Positions 1-11,895 are shown, numbered from the stretch's first letter. The stretch: 64,000 nt of DNA from Macrothele yani (GCA_039090855.1 CM077025.1:100978489-101042488), one strand, 5' to 3'. Notes: a model not told the origin generated them from the sequence alone. Translations and numbers: made by a program.

Positions 1-85
1 TGAGTAACCAAGAAGAAGTTATACCGCTATGTGGCGGTCGTCAGAGCCCCCTTAGCTACGCACACACACACATAGCACACACAAA
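1..85. other. Sequence left of the truncated Tc1, with a short CA repeat
   Basis: Unrecognised sequence with a CA-rich stretch (about 59-84). It replaces the transposase C-terminal third and the outer end of the adjacent Tc1 copy. Confidence 0.4.
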
Positions 86-1016
86 ACGGAATTATCGTTA
101 AACCATGTTGTAACAGTCCATGCTTTATGGCTCGGTGCATTATCCTGCTGGTACCAACAATGCTTGGTTCCATAGTATTGCCACAGAGTTGGTAGGTCAT
201 AATTGTCCAGAATATCGAGGTAGACGTGCTGGTTAACAGGTTTGTCCATGATAACCAATGGGCCGGAACCATACCACGAAAAACACCCCCACACGAGTAC
301 ACTGCCAGCTCCAGACTTGACCGTAGGAACAGTACACTGTGGTAAATAGTGTTCCCCCGGTTGCCGCTATACCCATACATGGCCACCAGACTGATGGATC
401 GTGTATCTGGATTCATCAGTCCAAAGGACTCATTTCCATTGATCTACGGTCCACGATAAATGTTCTTTACACCATGCTAAATGACGAGTAGCATTCCGAG
501 TGGAGATGAAAGGCTCATGAGCAGCCGCACGACCAAGGTAACCCATGGAATAAAGTTATCTGCGAATGGTACGTGTACATACAGAGGTTCCAGCATTTTT
601 ACTCACCTGTACACTGAGGTCTTGTGCAGTACTCCGTCGATTAGCTGTAACGACTCTCCTGAGGCTTCGACGTTCTTTATCACTGATTTTCTTTGGTCTG
701 CCGATACGTTTTGCTGCTTCAGGCACACCATGTGTCTTCCACTTATTCAGAACAGTTGACTTGGGTATGTTTAAACGCCTCTCGGTTTCTCTTATAGACA
801 ACCCACTAATATGTATAACACCCAACAATCTTTCCTTTCTCAAAGTCAGTTCTCTCCCGTCGTGACATTTTCCCTCAACCTCACAGTGCAATATGATCGT
901 GGTTAGCTGCAAGCTTGTTTTTATACTGTTTGTAGCTGTACCGCGCATCTCAACAACGCAGCAGATCTGTTCATTTGCTTTTGAAGGGGCGTCCGGTGAC
1001 TTTTGTCAATATAGTG
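86..1016 (-). mobile_element. Tc1-like transposon, truncated copy (family A)
   Basis: Minus-strand Tc1 transposase remnant. The N-terminal helix-turn-helix region contains LSIRETERRLNIPKSTV and the GRPKK basic linker. The first catalytic block is damaged and [13 protein letters not shown] carries the second Asp. The sequence aligns with the copy at 1743-2986 but stops after that block, so the final Glu (PIEHLW) and the outer end are missing. The transposase 5' side ends in the family inverted repeat gtccggtgacttttgtcaat, which adjoins a TG/TA microsatellite. Several frameshifts; not functional. Confidence 0.9.
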
Positions 1017-1041
1017 TGTGTGTATATATATATATATATAA
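1016..1041. repeat. TG/TA dinucleotide microsatellite
   Basis: Alternating tg then ta run immediately outside the Tc1 end. The expected TA target duplication cannot be told apart from the repeat itself. Confidence 0.85.
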
Positions 1042-1143
1042 ACGTAGGATGGGCCAGTGAAAGAAGGCACATGTCGTGAGCTAGCTTGGAGTGCATATAA
1101 GGTGTGCTGTAGGCATTCTGAAAACATATCACTCGTTGCTGTC

Positions 1144-1340
1144 ATGGATAAAAGAAACGATTTATCAAATTTGCAAAAAGAGATGATTATCGGCTTTCGG
1201 GCCAAGGGTGGCAGTGTTTCTGAAACAGCGCAGTTTGTGAACTGTTCGCGTGCTGTTGTGGTTAAAGTGTATCGTGATTGGAGAAATGGCACCATTGAGA
1301 ATAAGCGACGTGGAAACTACAGAGCACCACGTGCCACTGA
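1144..1340 (+). pseudogene. Tc1-like transposase N-terminus, second family, truncated
   Basis: Starts at MDKRNDLSNLQKEMIIGFRA and runs through a helix-turn-helix segment (SVSETAQFVNCSRAVVVKVY, then RDWRNGTIENKRRG), typical of the DNA-binding N-terminus of Tc1 transposases but unlike the neighbouring copies. Reading is lost after about 65 residues and no catalytic blocks follow. Upstream sequence from about 1042 may be the leader of the same element. No terminal repeat was identified. Confidence 0.7.
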
Positions 1341-1740
1341 TTTGAGAAGTGAACTTCGCGAAGGTACGGGAGGGCCGATCAACATGCTACATGGAGCAAT
1401 CAAAGACCTTGGAGGAAAATAGACTGGCAAATACTTAGCTACTTCTGTCAGTGTTTGAAAACCGGATGTTTCGCCATTAGCGAGGACGGAAAGCTGTTCA
1501 TGAGTATACGCCGGTTGCGTGTGTGTTGGAAATCGTGCTTTAAATAGTTGTTATAAATAGTAAATAAGGTCAGGTTTCGGTCAAGTACTGTGTTAGATAT
1601 GCATGTAAGAGTAAGGCGAATGCGCCCGACATAAAGAACAGATATATTTTCACAAGTAAGTTAAACGTTTTGCTCATTGTTGTTCATAATGTCTTTCGCT
1701 GTAATTGCATGATGATGCTTTTTAAAAGTATGAAGGAATA
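1341..1740. other. No gene seen
   Basis: AT-rich sequence between two Tc1 remnants. No recognisable protein block, RNA or repeat. Confidence 0.4.
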
Positions 1741-1742
1741 TA

Positions 1743-2986
1743 CACTATACTGACATAAGTCACCGGACACTTAGATGAGAAACACAACATAGCATTTATT
1801 GACATATATTAGTACACTGTCGGTCCACCTTTGGCCTTAATGCATGCACTAGCCCTTCGAGACAGACTTTCGACAAGGTTTTGGAACACAGCGATAGGTA
1901 TGCGCTTTCATTCAGTACATATTGCTGCCGCTAACTGTTGCTTAGTAGTAGGCCTTGGTTCCGATATTCTTATGCGGCGCTCTAATTCATTCCATAGATG
2001 CTCTATGGGATTAAGATCAGGGCTATGTGCTGGCCAGTCCATATACGATACGGAATTATCGTTAAACCACGTTGTAACAGTCCATGCTTTATGGCTCGGT
2101 GCATTATCCTGCTGGTACCAACAATGCTTGGTTCCATAGTATTGCCACAGAGTTGGTAGGTCATAATAGTCCAGAATATCGAGGTAGACGTGCTGGTTAA
2201 CAGGTTTGTTCATGATAAACAAATAGGCAGGGACCATACCACGTAAAACAACCCCACACGAGTACACTGCCAGCTCCATACTTGACTGTAGCAACTGCAC
2301 ACTGTGGTAAATAGCATTCCCCCGGCTGCCACCATAGCCACACACGGCCATCAGACTGATAGATCGTGTATCTGGATTCATCAGTCCGTAGGACCCGTTT
2401 CCATTGATCTACGGTCCACGATAAATGTTCTTTACACCATGCTAAACAACGAGTAGCATTCCGAGTGCAGATAAAAGGCTTATGAGCAGCCGCACAACCA
2501 CGGTAACTCATGTAATGATGTTCTCTGCGAATGGTACATGTACATACCGAGGTTCCAGCATTTTTACTCACATGTACACTGAGGTCTTGTGCAGTACTCC
2601 TTCGATTAGCTGTAACAACTCTCCTGAGGCTTCAACGTTCTTTATCACTGATTTTCTTTGGTCTGTCTGTACGTTTTGCTGCTTCAGGCACGCCATGTGC
2701 CTTCCACTTATTCAGTACATCCAAAACAGTTGTCTTGGGTATGTTTAAACGCCTCTCGGTTTCTCTTATGGACAGCTCACTAACATAACACCCAACAATC
2801 TTTCCTTTCTTAAAGTCGGTTCTCTCCCGCCGCGACATTTTCACTCAACCTGACAGTGCGATATGATCGTGGTCAGGTGCAGGTTTGCTTTTATACCGTC
2901 TGCAGCTGTACCACGCATCTGAACAACGCAGCGGATCCATTCATTTGGTTTTGAAGAGGTGTCCGGTGACTTTTGTCAATATAGTG
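1743..2986 (-). mobile_element. Tc1-like transposon, full-length but degenerate copy (family A)
   Basis: About 1244 bp with roughly 28-bp inverted ends (left cactatactgacataagtca, right its near complement), each flanked by TA. The transposase is on the minus strand in three frames. 2844-2632 is the N-terminal helix-turn-helix (SELSIRETERRLNIPKTTV). 2571-2197 contains WKRVLRTDESRYTIY, the first Asp. 2381-1908 contains [13 protein letters not shown] and [17 protein letters not shown]. There are 34 residues between the second Asp and the Glu, so DD34E. Frameshifts and a stop inactivate it. It is inserted at the edge of the zinc-finger remnant to its right. Confidence 0.95.
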
Positions 2987-2988
2987 TA

Positions 2989-4205
2989 TATCTTGAGACA
3001 TTAGAATTTGGGTGAATATTTTGTGAACAGGGACGTAGTTAGACTTCAAAATCAGGATGGGCGATGGGTGGGCGAGCATGATTTTTGCTGGGGCAAGTTT
3101 GATAGCAACTTTATTTACGAAACAGTGAAAGAAACAATTTGTTTTCCTCTTTCTACAGGCTGTATTTGTGCAATATCCTTCCCCCTCCTCCTCCTGGATA
3201 CATACTCATTAATTTTGGAACTGTCTTGAAGTTTTTGCAGTTTTAGAAATATAAAAGAACCAAAAGTTTGAGTCATTTTTTGGTAATCTTCCGTCAATCT
3301 GTTTTTAATAAAATTAGTAAAACCTAAAGAATTACATACACGTGTAATAAATATGACACATGTTACTAACACCAGCAACATGCCCTGATTGAAGAAAATT
3401 TTCATGCCTAGGAGAAAGGTCTTAAAGTAAATGTTTTCGTGGATTAGGGTACAGGGGAAATAAGTCCACGCAGACAATACCTTTCCCCTCATTAACTCCT
3501 TTCCTTCAACCCAGGAACTTTGTCTCGCACGGCTCACGACTGCTCTTCCGACCTGCACCCTCCTTGTCCTAAGGCTGGCTTAAGAGTGCTGATGGTATAG
3601 ATTTAGACTCCACACTCCGTGTTGGAATCCGCTGTTTACAAACAAACAGCAGAGCGATTACTAATGACCTCAGTGGATTCCTATTCACCCTCTTCATTCA
3701 CCCCTGATGATACTAACTTGAAAAATGACTTAAATTTAGAATTTGGATGAGTGGAGAATAACTGAATTTTCATGGTCTTGTGGACATTATTTTGATAACT
3801 TTTCTATGGAGAAGGAAAACCGCACTTCCTAGGGGGAAATACGTAGGGCTACACGACGAAAAACACGGGAGTCATTATTTCTTGACAAATTCCAAATTAT
3901 ATTTTAATGTTAAAAAAAATTAAATGTGGCGCATCTTGAACTGGGTGGGCAGCAGGGCGACATCCCTGTTTGTGACTAATATCACACTATTATGATTTTT
4001 CATTAGTGTTGAACTTTACATGACTTAAAAGATTTCTTTTTTGTATGAGTTTCTTGATACACACATCACACTGGAAAGATTTTTCATTTCTATAAAGTGG
4101 CAAATGTCTTTCAATACTGGAATCTTCTCTGAATTTTCGGAAGCATATTTCACACTCCTAGCAATCTTTACTTGTATTTGGAACAATGTGTGATGGTGAA
4201 TCAGC
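2989..4205 (-). pseudogene. C2H2 zinc-finger gene remnant, interrupted by a hAT
   Basis: Minus-strand reading gives CEICFRKFREDSSIERH, a TGEKP-like linker RNEKSFQ, CDVCIKKLIQKRNLLSH, the linker NTNEK, then CDISHK joined across the hAT insertion to IFTQILMSQD. These are three C2H2 fingers (CxxC, Phe, Leu, His) in register. The second His of the first two fingers is mutated (Tyr and Asn), and in the third the second Cys reads Ser. Stops lie upstream. It is probably a dead host gene or retrocopy; the family member cannot be named. Confidence 0.72.
3028..3968. mobile_element. Non-autonomous hAT-like element with 8-bp target duplication
   Basis: Ends read cagggacgtag on the left and, inverted, cagggatgtcg on the right: the CAGGG(A/G)CGTAG style of hAT. 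It is flanked by tttgtgaa and tttgtgac, an 8-bp duplication with one mismatch. Interior 941 bp, no recognisable transposase. Removing it restores the third zinc finger of the surrounding remnant, which supports the boundaries. Confidence 0.75.
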
Positions 4206-5940
4206 TGCTTTTTTCACTTCCTTAGAATTTCATTCTTCAGTGACTTCCCCTAAAGAATATTTCAGCAAATATTCCATGATCTTAAACTTGCAATTTTAAT
4301 TTATTCAGAAGACTTCCACTATAAAAATTGATTTCCCTCACTTCCTTTGCATCACTCCTGCTAGAAAGAAACATGAAGCTTCTTGGAACATACACACAAA
4401 AGATATTTTTAACCTGATCTACAAGAATTTCTTGAAAAGTAAGTTAATTCACTTCAGAAAGATTTGTATTGCAATAATAATTATGATATTGCTAAATATA
4501 TATTAGTTATACCAAGAGAACTGTTCAGTTTATATTGCAGAAAGCTGCTTTGTTATATTTCATTATATCAGGAAAACTGTTTAACTATATTTCATTCAAA
4601 ATCAAAACAAAAAAAAAAACATTCTTACAGTGTTTTTTGTTTTGTTTTTGACTTTGCCAAAATGCTACAGCAAGTTCTTTAATGAGAGTAATGTATTTTT
4701 AACCATCCCATCAGGCAGTGTTTATGTGATCATCAAGACAGTGGAAAAGACTTTTAATAAATACCATAGGCACTGTACGCCACAAGAGCAGAATGTAAAA
4801 ACAAAACTCCTTGAAGCAGTACATGAACTTCCACACAAACATTTCTTTCTAAATTTCAAACAACATTATGTTGAGTATTTAAGCTATTATACAAATTTAC
4901 TGAAACTGACAATGCTTAAATATTTTAAAACAAGGGCATTTAACCACTGAAAGAATAAAACAGAAATATCATAAAAGGGGATATCAAGATGACCTGTTTC
5001 TGCATCAGTGAAGCTGTTGTTTATGATAATGGTTATTGTCAATCACGTAGCTGGAAACAATTATTTTTTACCTTATTGCTAAACTACATTTACAAGAAGA
5101 AAGAAAAAGCTTCCTTTTGACTATGTTGATCCTACTGTACTGAACCCAATTTGTTGACATTCAGTTCATGTTAAAACTAGCATCTCACTAAATCATAATT
5201 GCAGGAAGGAAAACAAAACTTGTTTACCACTATTTCAGTGTCTATCCTGTGCTATGTTCTCCTTTTTGATCTTTTATGAGATAATTTGAAAAAAAATTTA
5301 TATAGTCATCTTTTCTTAAAAAGAAAACAGTTCACACAGGTCTGTAGTCAAAGAAAAAATTAAGGTAAGAAAAGGATTTTTGTGTGCATGTATCAGTTAG
5401 AGGGAGTGATGTATTAACTGTTCATTTGCTTCATAAGAACATACAGTGTTTACTGAGACATAGAAGTGCTTGGTTAGAAAATTAGATGAGATAAAGGGCT
5501 GTGTTATTCTTCAAATTATATGTAGGAGTAGCTTTTAAAATTAGTTTATTGAGTGTGAATACGGCACTGCAATTAATAATAGATATAAAGAGCTCTGCAT
5601 GTCTGAGGAAAAGCGGTGATAGTTTTGTTAACATGATATCTGTAGACCCCCTTTTTTATTTTATGTGATATTCATTTTTCATGAACTCATGGGGTAAAAA
5701 TATTTTTCAATAAAACAATTTGAGGAATAAATTTGGGTGATTAAGCCTAATATGAAGGAACGATAATGCGGTATATTTAAATTCTCATTGCTGCAACTTC
5801 ACATATCAGCTGTTCGTTGTATGTAGCGGAGTATTTTCTATTTCATAGCTGATTTTAATCAAAATTGAGAACTTGCCAATTAAATTTTGGTCTAGAAATT
5901 TGTTGGTTGGTATTCACACCCTAATATTCCATCTGCGCTA
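4206..5940. other. No recognisable gene
   Basis: AT-rich. The longest open stretch (4630-4950 plus) shows no known motif and low complexity. Possible 5' part of the zinc-finger remnant up to about 4400. Confidence 0.4.
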
Positions 5941-7036
5941 TTTATCATCATCATCATCATCATCATTGTCAACTATTATCAATCCACTGACGGACTGTCT
6001 TGTGCCAGTCTCCTCCATGTAACTTCCGCATACTTTCGAATTTCGTCCACCCATCTCCCATGTGGTCTTCTTCTGTGTCTTTTCCTGTCCCTTGGAATCC
6101 AATCTAAAATTTCGGCTGTCCTTCTGGCAGTATGTCAAGCCTTTTCAGGGATTTTACTCTGATCATGATGTCTTCCACTCTTGTCATTTTTCGGATCCAT
6201 GAGTTTCTCTTCTTATCTCTCCTGGTTACACTTAGCATGCACCTCTCCATGCTTCTTTGAGTTGTCTGCAGCCTCTGTATGTCTCTTTTAGTTAAGGCCC
6301 ACGTCTCTGTACCATATGGAAGCACTGGAAGGATGCATTGATCAAACACTTTTCTTTTAAGACATAATGGCATATTGCTCTTGAAAATTATGCTGTTTCT
6401 TCCAAAAGCTCTCCAGACAAGTTTTATACGCCGATTAATTTCTTCATCAATGTGACCCTCACTTGATATCCGCTGTCCAAGATAAACGTACGCATCTGTT
6501 ATCTTCAGCTTTTCTCCATCAATCGATAAATCTTCATTTCTTGTAAAAGCATTATACATCACTTTTGTCTTCTGAAAGTTCATTTTTAATCCCACTTCTT
6601 CACTCTTGTCAGCAAGTTCCTGGATCATACTCTGCAGCTCTGATGGGGTACTTGCAAAATCAGCAAAACGAAGGTGAATTAGATAATCTCCATTAAACTT
6701 TATCCCTTTGTTTTCCCAGTTCAGTGATTGAAAGACATTTTCCAATGTGGCATTAAAGAGCTTGGGAGATATGGTGTCACCCTGTCTCACTCTTTTTCCA
6801 ACTTTTATGTGTGCTGTATTCTCAAACAGCCGAATCTTTGCACTTGCATTTTCATAGATGTTATTAATAATATTAATGTATGCATCTTTAATACTGCAGG
6901 ATTTCAAAGCCATTGCAACTGCTGATGGCACTGAATCAAAGGCCTTTTCATAATTGATAAAAGCCTTGCATAATGGAAGTTCATATTTCCTCGCTCTTTC
7001 AATTAGTACTCTCAGTACGTGGATATGATCCATTAT
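5941..7036 (-). mobile_element. RTE-type LINE, 5'-truncated, with trinucleotide 3' tail
   Basis: Minus-strand reverse transcriptase remnant open from about 7033 to 6104. Visible blocks are CKAFINYEKAFDSV (motif A), VGKRVRQGDTISPKLFNATL (motif B), FAD (motif C) and KMNFQKTKVMYN (motif D). They are followed by the thumb-like KVFDQCILPVLPYGTETWAL and RSMERCMLSVTRRDK. This set is typical of RTE/BovB elements. Motif C has lost its second Asp and several residues by deletion (HLRFADFASTPSEL), so the enzyme is dead. No endonuclease domain is present. The 3' end is a short ATG/TGA repeat, as expected of RTE tails. Confidence 0.88.
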
Positions 7037-8608
7037 GCATGGCTTTTATCGATTATGAAAAGGCCTTTGATTCAGTGAAACCATCAGCAGTTACAATGGC
7101 TTTGGAATTCTGTGGTATTGAAGATGCATACATTAATATTATTAATAACATCTACACTGCTGGCCACCAAAAATGCAACACCAAAAAGGACACGAGATAG
7201 CAAAGCCAGATTTACTGAACACAGAACAACAGATACAAAGATGAAACGATTGAGCTTACAGGCGCATGCGACTTGCGGAACATGCAGACATCAATAGTTC
7301 GAGAGGCCCCCATGGCTGGCAATAGCGGCCGCTACACGCCACGGCATCGAACGAAAGAGGCTTTGGATGTGGGCTTGGGATATGTCGGTCCAGGCTGCTT
7401 CCACACGTTGCCACAGTTTATCAGGCGTAGCCGCGGATGGTGCTTGCCGGGCCACTCGGTTGCCGATCAGCGACCAGACGTGTTCGATGGGCGACATATC
7501 GGAAGAACAGGCGGGCCACTGCAGCAGTGACACCTGATGGGCCATGAAGAATTGTTGCACGATGCGTGCCACGTGTGGGCGCGCACTGTCCTGTTGAAAC
7601 GTGGCCGCTGGCAGGTCCTGCAGGTAAGGGAGGATTACAGGCTCCAAAACGTCGGAGATGTAGCGGTGGCTGTTGAGTGTACTGGCGATGTGTACCAGAG
7701 GGGTGCGGGTGTCATATCCAATTGTGCCCCAAACCATAACACCAGGCGACGGACCGGTATGGCGATGCATAATGCAGGTGTCATACAGTCTCTCGCCACG
7801 GTGCCGCCAAACGCAGATCCGACCCCCGTGGTGTTGAAGGAAGAAGCGGGATTCGTCGGAGAAGACAACGTCGTGCCATTCCGTAGTCCAGGTGCGGCGT
7901 TCAATGGCCCACTGCCGCCGCACTCGCCGGTGGTGTAACGTCAATGGTAATCGGAGCAATGGGCGCCGTGCGAAAAGTCCCCGCTCCTGCAGACGACGTC
8001 GAACGGTACGTGTTGACACAGGTTGTAGTGCAACACACTCTAATTCCTAACGTTCATGATGTGTAGGTGCGAGCCGACAATGCCCGCCGCACAACATGCC
8101 GGTCCTCTCGTTCGGTGGTGTGCCGCGGCTGCGGCAATCGCTCATGTCGGTCCGTCCATCCCTCCTGCACCCACGAAAGCCATACTCGCCTCACTGTGGC
8201 TGGGTAACGTCCCACACGGGCGGCGATGTCTCGGTACGATAAACCGCTGTCGTGATAAGACACTATTCGTCCTCTGTCGAACTCCGAAACGTGCGGAAAT
8301 GACTGCCGTATTCTGCGACGAGGCATCAGGAAGCTTCCAAAGCACAGGTCCGGCAGCATAACACACTTCCACTACTTACACCCCACCTTCTGTGCACCTT
8401 TCTTATAGTGCTTCTCGGTGGCGTGCCGGGCGCATATGATTTGCGTATGCCCTGCAATGCTAATCGTTTGTAGGTCCACTCGCGGGCGACGCATGCTGCG
8501 ATTTTCAGGCCAATCGGATGCTTCCTTCTTGGTGTTGCATTTTGGGTGGCCAGCAGTGTATGAAAATGCAAGTGCAAAGATTCGGCTGTTTGAGAATACA
8601 GCACACAT
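7030..8608 (+). mobile_element. Second RTE-type LINE fragment, split by a Tc1
   Basis: Encodes PLCMAFIDYEKAFDSV through AYINIINNIY before the Tc1 and ENASAKIRLFENTAHI after it, colinear with the same region of the neighbouring minus-strand copy. Only about 175 bp of RTE sequence. It lies head to head with the first copy, sharing the start region around 7030. Confidence 0.85.
7155..8558 (-). mobile_element. GC-rich Tc1-like transposon inserted at TA in an RTE fragment
   Basis: 1404 bp, inverted ends cactgctggccaccaaaaat and its near complement, with TA on both sides. Minus-strand transposase: 8329-8054 holds the paired helix-turn-helix (SEFDRGRIVSYHDSGLSYRD, AARVGRYPATVRRVW). 8019-7291 holds STRTVRRRL, WHDVVFSDESRF (first Asp), a GVMVWGTIGYDTRTPL block, FQQDSARPH (second Asp) and SSDMSPIEHVW (Glu), giving DD34E. 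Only a frameshift and a stop near 8030-8050 separate the two parts, so this is the best preserved Tc1 here. It is far richer in GC than its surroundings. Confidence 0.95.
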
Positions 8609-8669
8609 TATACAACATATTATGTGTTGAATCAAACACTGTATGTACCTTTCCAATAGCTATGTATTT

Positions 8670-8895
8670 TTTTATTTTTTTTTGGTTGGAGGTTTAAAGA
8701 CCACTGTGAGCAATTCAATGGGCTATAAGTGGTCACCCATCCCTAATTTAGGGTCACTGATTCCAGGAAACGCCGAGAGACCATGATAAGAAAAACAACA
8801 TCCATGCCTCACCCGAATTTGAACATTGACCCATCTCGGACGAATGGTCAGGAGCCAGGACTTAGACCACTGTGCACCTAGTCAGCTGACAGATT
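8670..8895 (-). mobile_element. tRNA-derived SINE
   Basis: Minus strand begins with a tRNA-like head: an A-box-like gtgcacagtggtctaag followed by a B-box-like gttcaaattc. A body follows, then an A-rich tail (seen as t-rich on the plus strand near 8665-8683). Two internal pol III promoter boxes at tRNA spacing plus an A-rich tail support a SINE. The parental tRNA cannot be named. Confidence 0.65.
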
Positions 8896-9054
8896 TGAAG
8901 ACACTTGATTAGTAGTTTAGCTAACAATGAAGTTCGCAAAATGAAATTTTAATTTAATTTTAATTTACGTTGGATCAGTATTTAAATAGATTTAGTTTCT
9001 TTATATTTAGTTCATGTATTTTTGTATTTTTAAATTACTGAATAAATGATGCAA

Positions 9055-9138
9055 TATGTTTAGCCACACAAATAATAACAAATTTTTAGTGCATAAGGCT
9101 GGTGGCTTGCTTAGGGTGCTAAACATCCTAGCACCGGC
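9055..9138. mobile_element. Possible hAT terminus
   Basis: Minus strand reads cagggccggtgctaggatg, the usual hAT end, at 9138 going left. No matching opposite end was recognised. Confidence 0.35.
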
Positions 9139-9298
9139 CCTGGTCCTCCCATGTCCACACAGCAAATGATAGCACATCGTTCTGACCCCACTGCGTTGCT
9201 GAGAGTTTGAACTTGACATGATGCAATAATTTTCTCCATTGCATCATCCGCTTCCATTTTAGATTAACATGTGCAGAACTTTTTTTATGACCCTCACA
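9139..9298 (-). mobile_element. mariner 5'-end fragment (same family as 55486-59855)
   Basis: Very similar to 59700-59855: the same transposase start region (ATGGAAGCGGATGATGCAAT sense) and the same outer end reading tgagggtcat. Only about the first 40 codons are kept. Confidence 0.8.
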
Positions 9299-9760
9299 TA
9301 AAACAATTTATTTCAATGCAAGTGTATGTTGTGAACAAGTATTATATTTAAGCTGGGGGAGGTGATGATAGGTTAGGTGGTTTATAAAGATATGAGAATA
9401 TAAACTATCATGAAAAGAACATAAATCACTAATGCCCATGAAACACTTCCAAAATTCAGTTTCAGAACCATAAACTAAGAGTGACGAAAGAAGTGGAAGT
9501 AACTTATTCAAAAACTGCTTTCAGACAAAGTGTAAACTTCTACACATACACATGCATGCACACAGAAATAGAATACATGTCGATTACGTCTTTCAAGTGA
9601 GCAAAATTAAAATATGTATAACTTAAAAAAGTTCATAAGGAAAATTAAGAGTGTGCTTAATCCCATTTAAAGGCGTATCACTGATTAAATCGTATGCATA
9701 ATTGATACAATTGATGTTCCACTGCAGATTTATGTATGTGTCTGTGCATATTTAAGGATT
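9299..9760. other. No gene seen
   Basis: AT-rich; no recognisable feature. Confidence 0.4.
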
Positions 9761-9764
9761 TCAA

Positions 9765-10005
9765 ACACCTACTGGACTTCACTAGCTTTCCAAAACTTAT
9801 CAAGAGCTCAAGCACTCATTTTGACTTCATTTCCAGAGCTTGAGCATCCATTGGATTTCATGTTCAGAGCATCAGTTCCAAAAGGATTTATTCAGAGTTC
9901 GAGCACTCATTGGCCTTATATTTTAGAACTGAAGCACCCATTGGACTTCATGTGCAAAGCTAAAGTATCCAATGGATTTCTGAAAAGTCAGCACCTATGA
10001 CAAAG
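9765..10005. repeat. Degenerate minisatellite, unit about 30-45 bp
   Basis: Recurrent gagct(t/c)gagcayccattgg then acttcatgt or close variants, about six diverged copies. Confidence 0.65.
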
Positions 10006-10158
10006 AGCAATAGGATTTGAGCCTAGTTTCAAGTAATTTTACCACACTAGAACTTTGGTTTGATAATTGATCAAGGAAGTGGCAGCAGAAAAAATAAATG
10101 CAGACAATGAAAAAATTGTATCCTATTTTCCTGGATTACATTCTTCACAAAACATATA

Positions 10159-11845
10159 CAATCGTGGCCAAACGTCCTGCACCAGTAGACCGAAAGTAAA
10201 TTTTTGATGTTTGAAGTCAACTTATATAGTGCAATGGTAAAGTCAGGAATACATATTATACATCATTTTAAAGGAAATTTTATGCTGAATTCAAATAGTC
10301 TTACAGAAAGTTATTACTAGTAATAGAACCAAAGTTACAAGCAAAAGTACAGCGTCTAGTCATAAAATGAAAAAAATAGTGAAATTTGTGAAATTAGTGT
10401 ACAATGCATTTAACCTAAAATTACTGTACAATACATTATTGAAACTTGCAGGTCACTTGAAATAACTTACCAACAAGCAAAATATGCTTTAATATTTAAT
10501 TGGATAACCATGGCTTCTTAGTAACAAAGTGCACCTTCTTGGCATGGAACTAATGAGTTTCTCTAGTTGTCCATTAATGATAACACAGTGCCAAAATTGC
10601 TGTTAAATGTGGCTGTGATCATTCCACTGTCTTACGCACCATTAAAAGAGTTGCAGAAACCGGATATGTGGGAAACAGAAAAAGAACAGGTCAAGGCTGT
10701 GTACTGAACGTGATGATCACATGTTGATTCGTTGTTCCTTAAAATGAAGGCTTAAAACAGCCACTGATTTAAGAAATGAGTGGGAGAATGAAGTAGGCAT
10801 TATTGCATCTGCATGTACAGTTCATCGTAGGCTACAAGAAAATAGACTGACCGCAAGAAAAACTGCATAAAAATCTTTCCTTACTGAACAACAATGGCTC
10901 AAAGGAATTGCTTGGGCCAAGGCACACAAGAATTGAACTGTTGATGAACAGAAAAATGTTATTTTCAGTGATGAAACAACTGTTACTATTTCCGCTAATA
11001 ATGGAAATAATTATGTACGTCTTTGGGCTGGTTAAAGATATAAGACATGCTGCACCCAGCCAACAATCAAGCACCCACATTCAGTGATGTCATGGTCCTG
11101 TTTTTCAGCCAGTGGTGTTGGCCGTCTGCACATTGTTGATGGCACATTGAATGGATTGAAATATGCGGATATTTTGGAGTCCAAACTGCTACTATCTGCA
11201 CAAGACATGGGTTTGAAGAATTTTATCTTTTAGGACGATAACGCGCCATGCCATTGGTCAAAGTTGGTTGATGAGTGGCTTAATCGAAAAGTTATAAGAA
11301 AACTTCAGTGGCCGGCACAATCATCGGATCTCAATCCCATAGAGAATCTGTAGGTGAGATTGAAGAAAAAGATCCTTAAACAAGGTCCCACATCTAAAAC
11401 AGCATTAATTGAGTCTGTAAGGGCCGTATGGCACCGTGTCATCACCAATGGACAACTAGAGAAGCTCAAGGTGTACTTCGTTACTAAGAAACCGTGGTTA
11501 TCCAATTAAATATTAAAGTGTATTTTGCTTGTTGGTCAGTTATTTTAAGTGTCCTGCAAGTTTTAATAATGTACTGTACAGTAATTTTACGTTAAATGCG
11601 TTGTACACTAATTTCACAAATTCTACTATTTTTGCGTTTTATGACTAGATGCAGTACTTTTACTTGTGACTTCAGTTCTATTACTGGTAATAACATTCTG
11701 TAAAAATATTTGAATTCATAATAAAATTTTCTTTAAAATGATGTATAATATGTAATCCTGACTTTACCATTACGCTGTATAAGTTTACTTCAAACATCAA
11801 AAATTGACTTTCAGTTTACTAGTGCAGGACTTTTGGCCACGACTG
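10159..11845 (+). mobile_element. Tc1-like transposon with long (about 380 bp) terminal inverted repeats
   Basis: Outer ends caatcgtggccaaacgtcct and, inverted, cagtcgtggccaaaagtcct, each next to TA. Inverted similarity continues inward to about 10537 and 11468. The plus-strand transposase remnant lies between them: AKIAVKCGCDHSTVLRTIKR (helix-turn-helix), NVIFSDETT (first Asp), then [16 protein letters not shown] and SSDLNPIEN (second Asp and Glu). A stop replaces Gln just before DDNAPCH and another follows PIENL, with further frameshifts. The DNAAF4 poly(A) site lies just outside the right end. Confidence 0.92.
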
Positions 11846-11895
11846 TAAAGTAATAAAAAATATAAATGAGAATAAATTTCTACACAATATCAAAT

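Noticed and set aside
3115..3558. 147-codon minus-strand open frame
   Set aside because: It lies wholly inside the hAT-like element, shows no family motif and has low-complexity composition.
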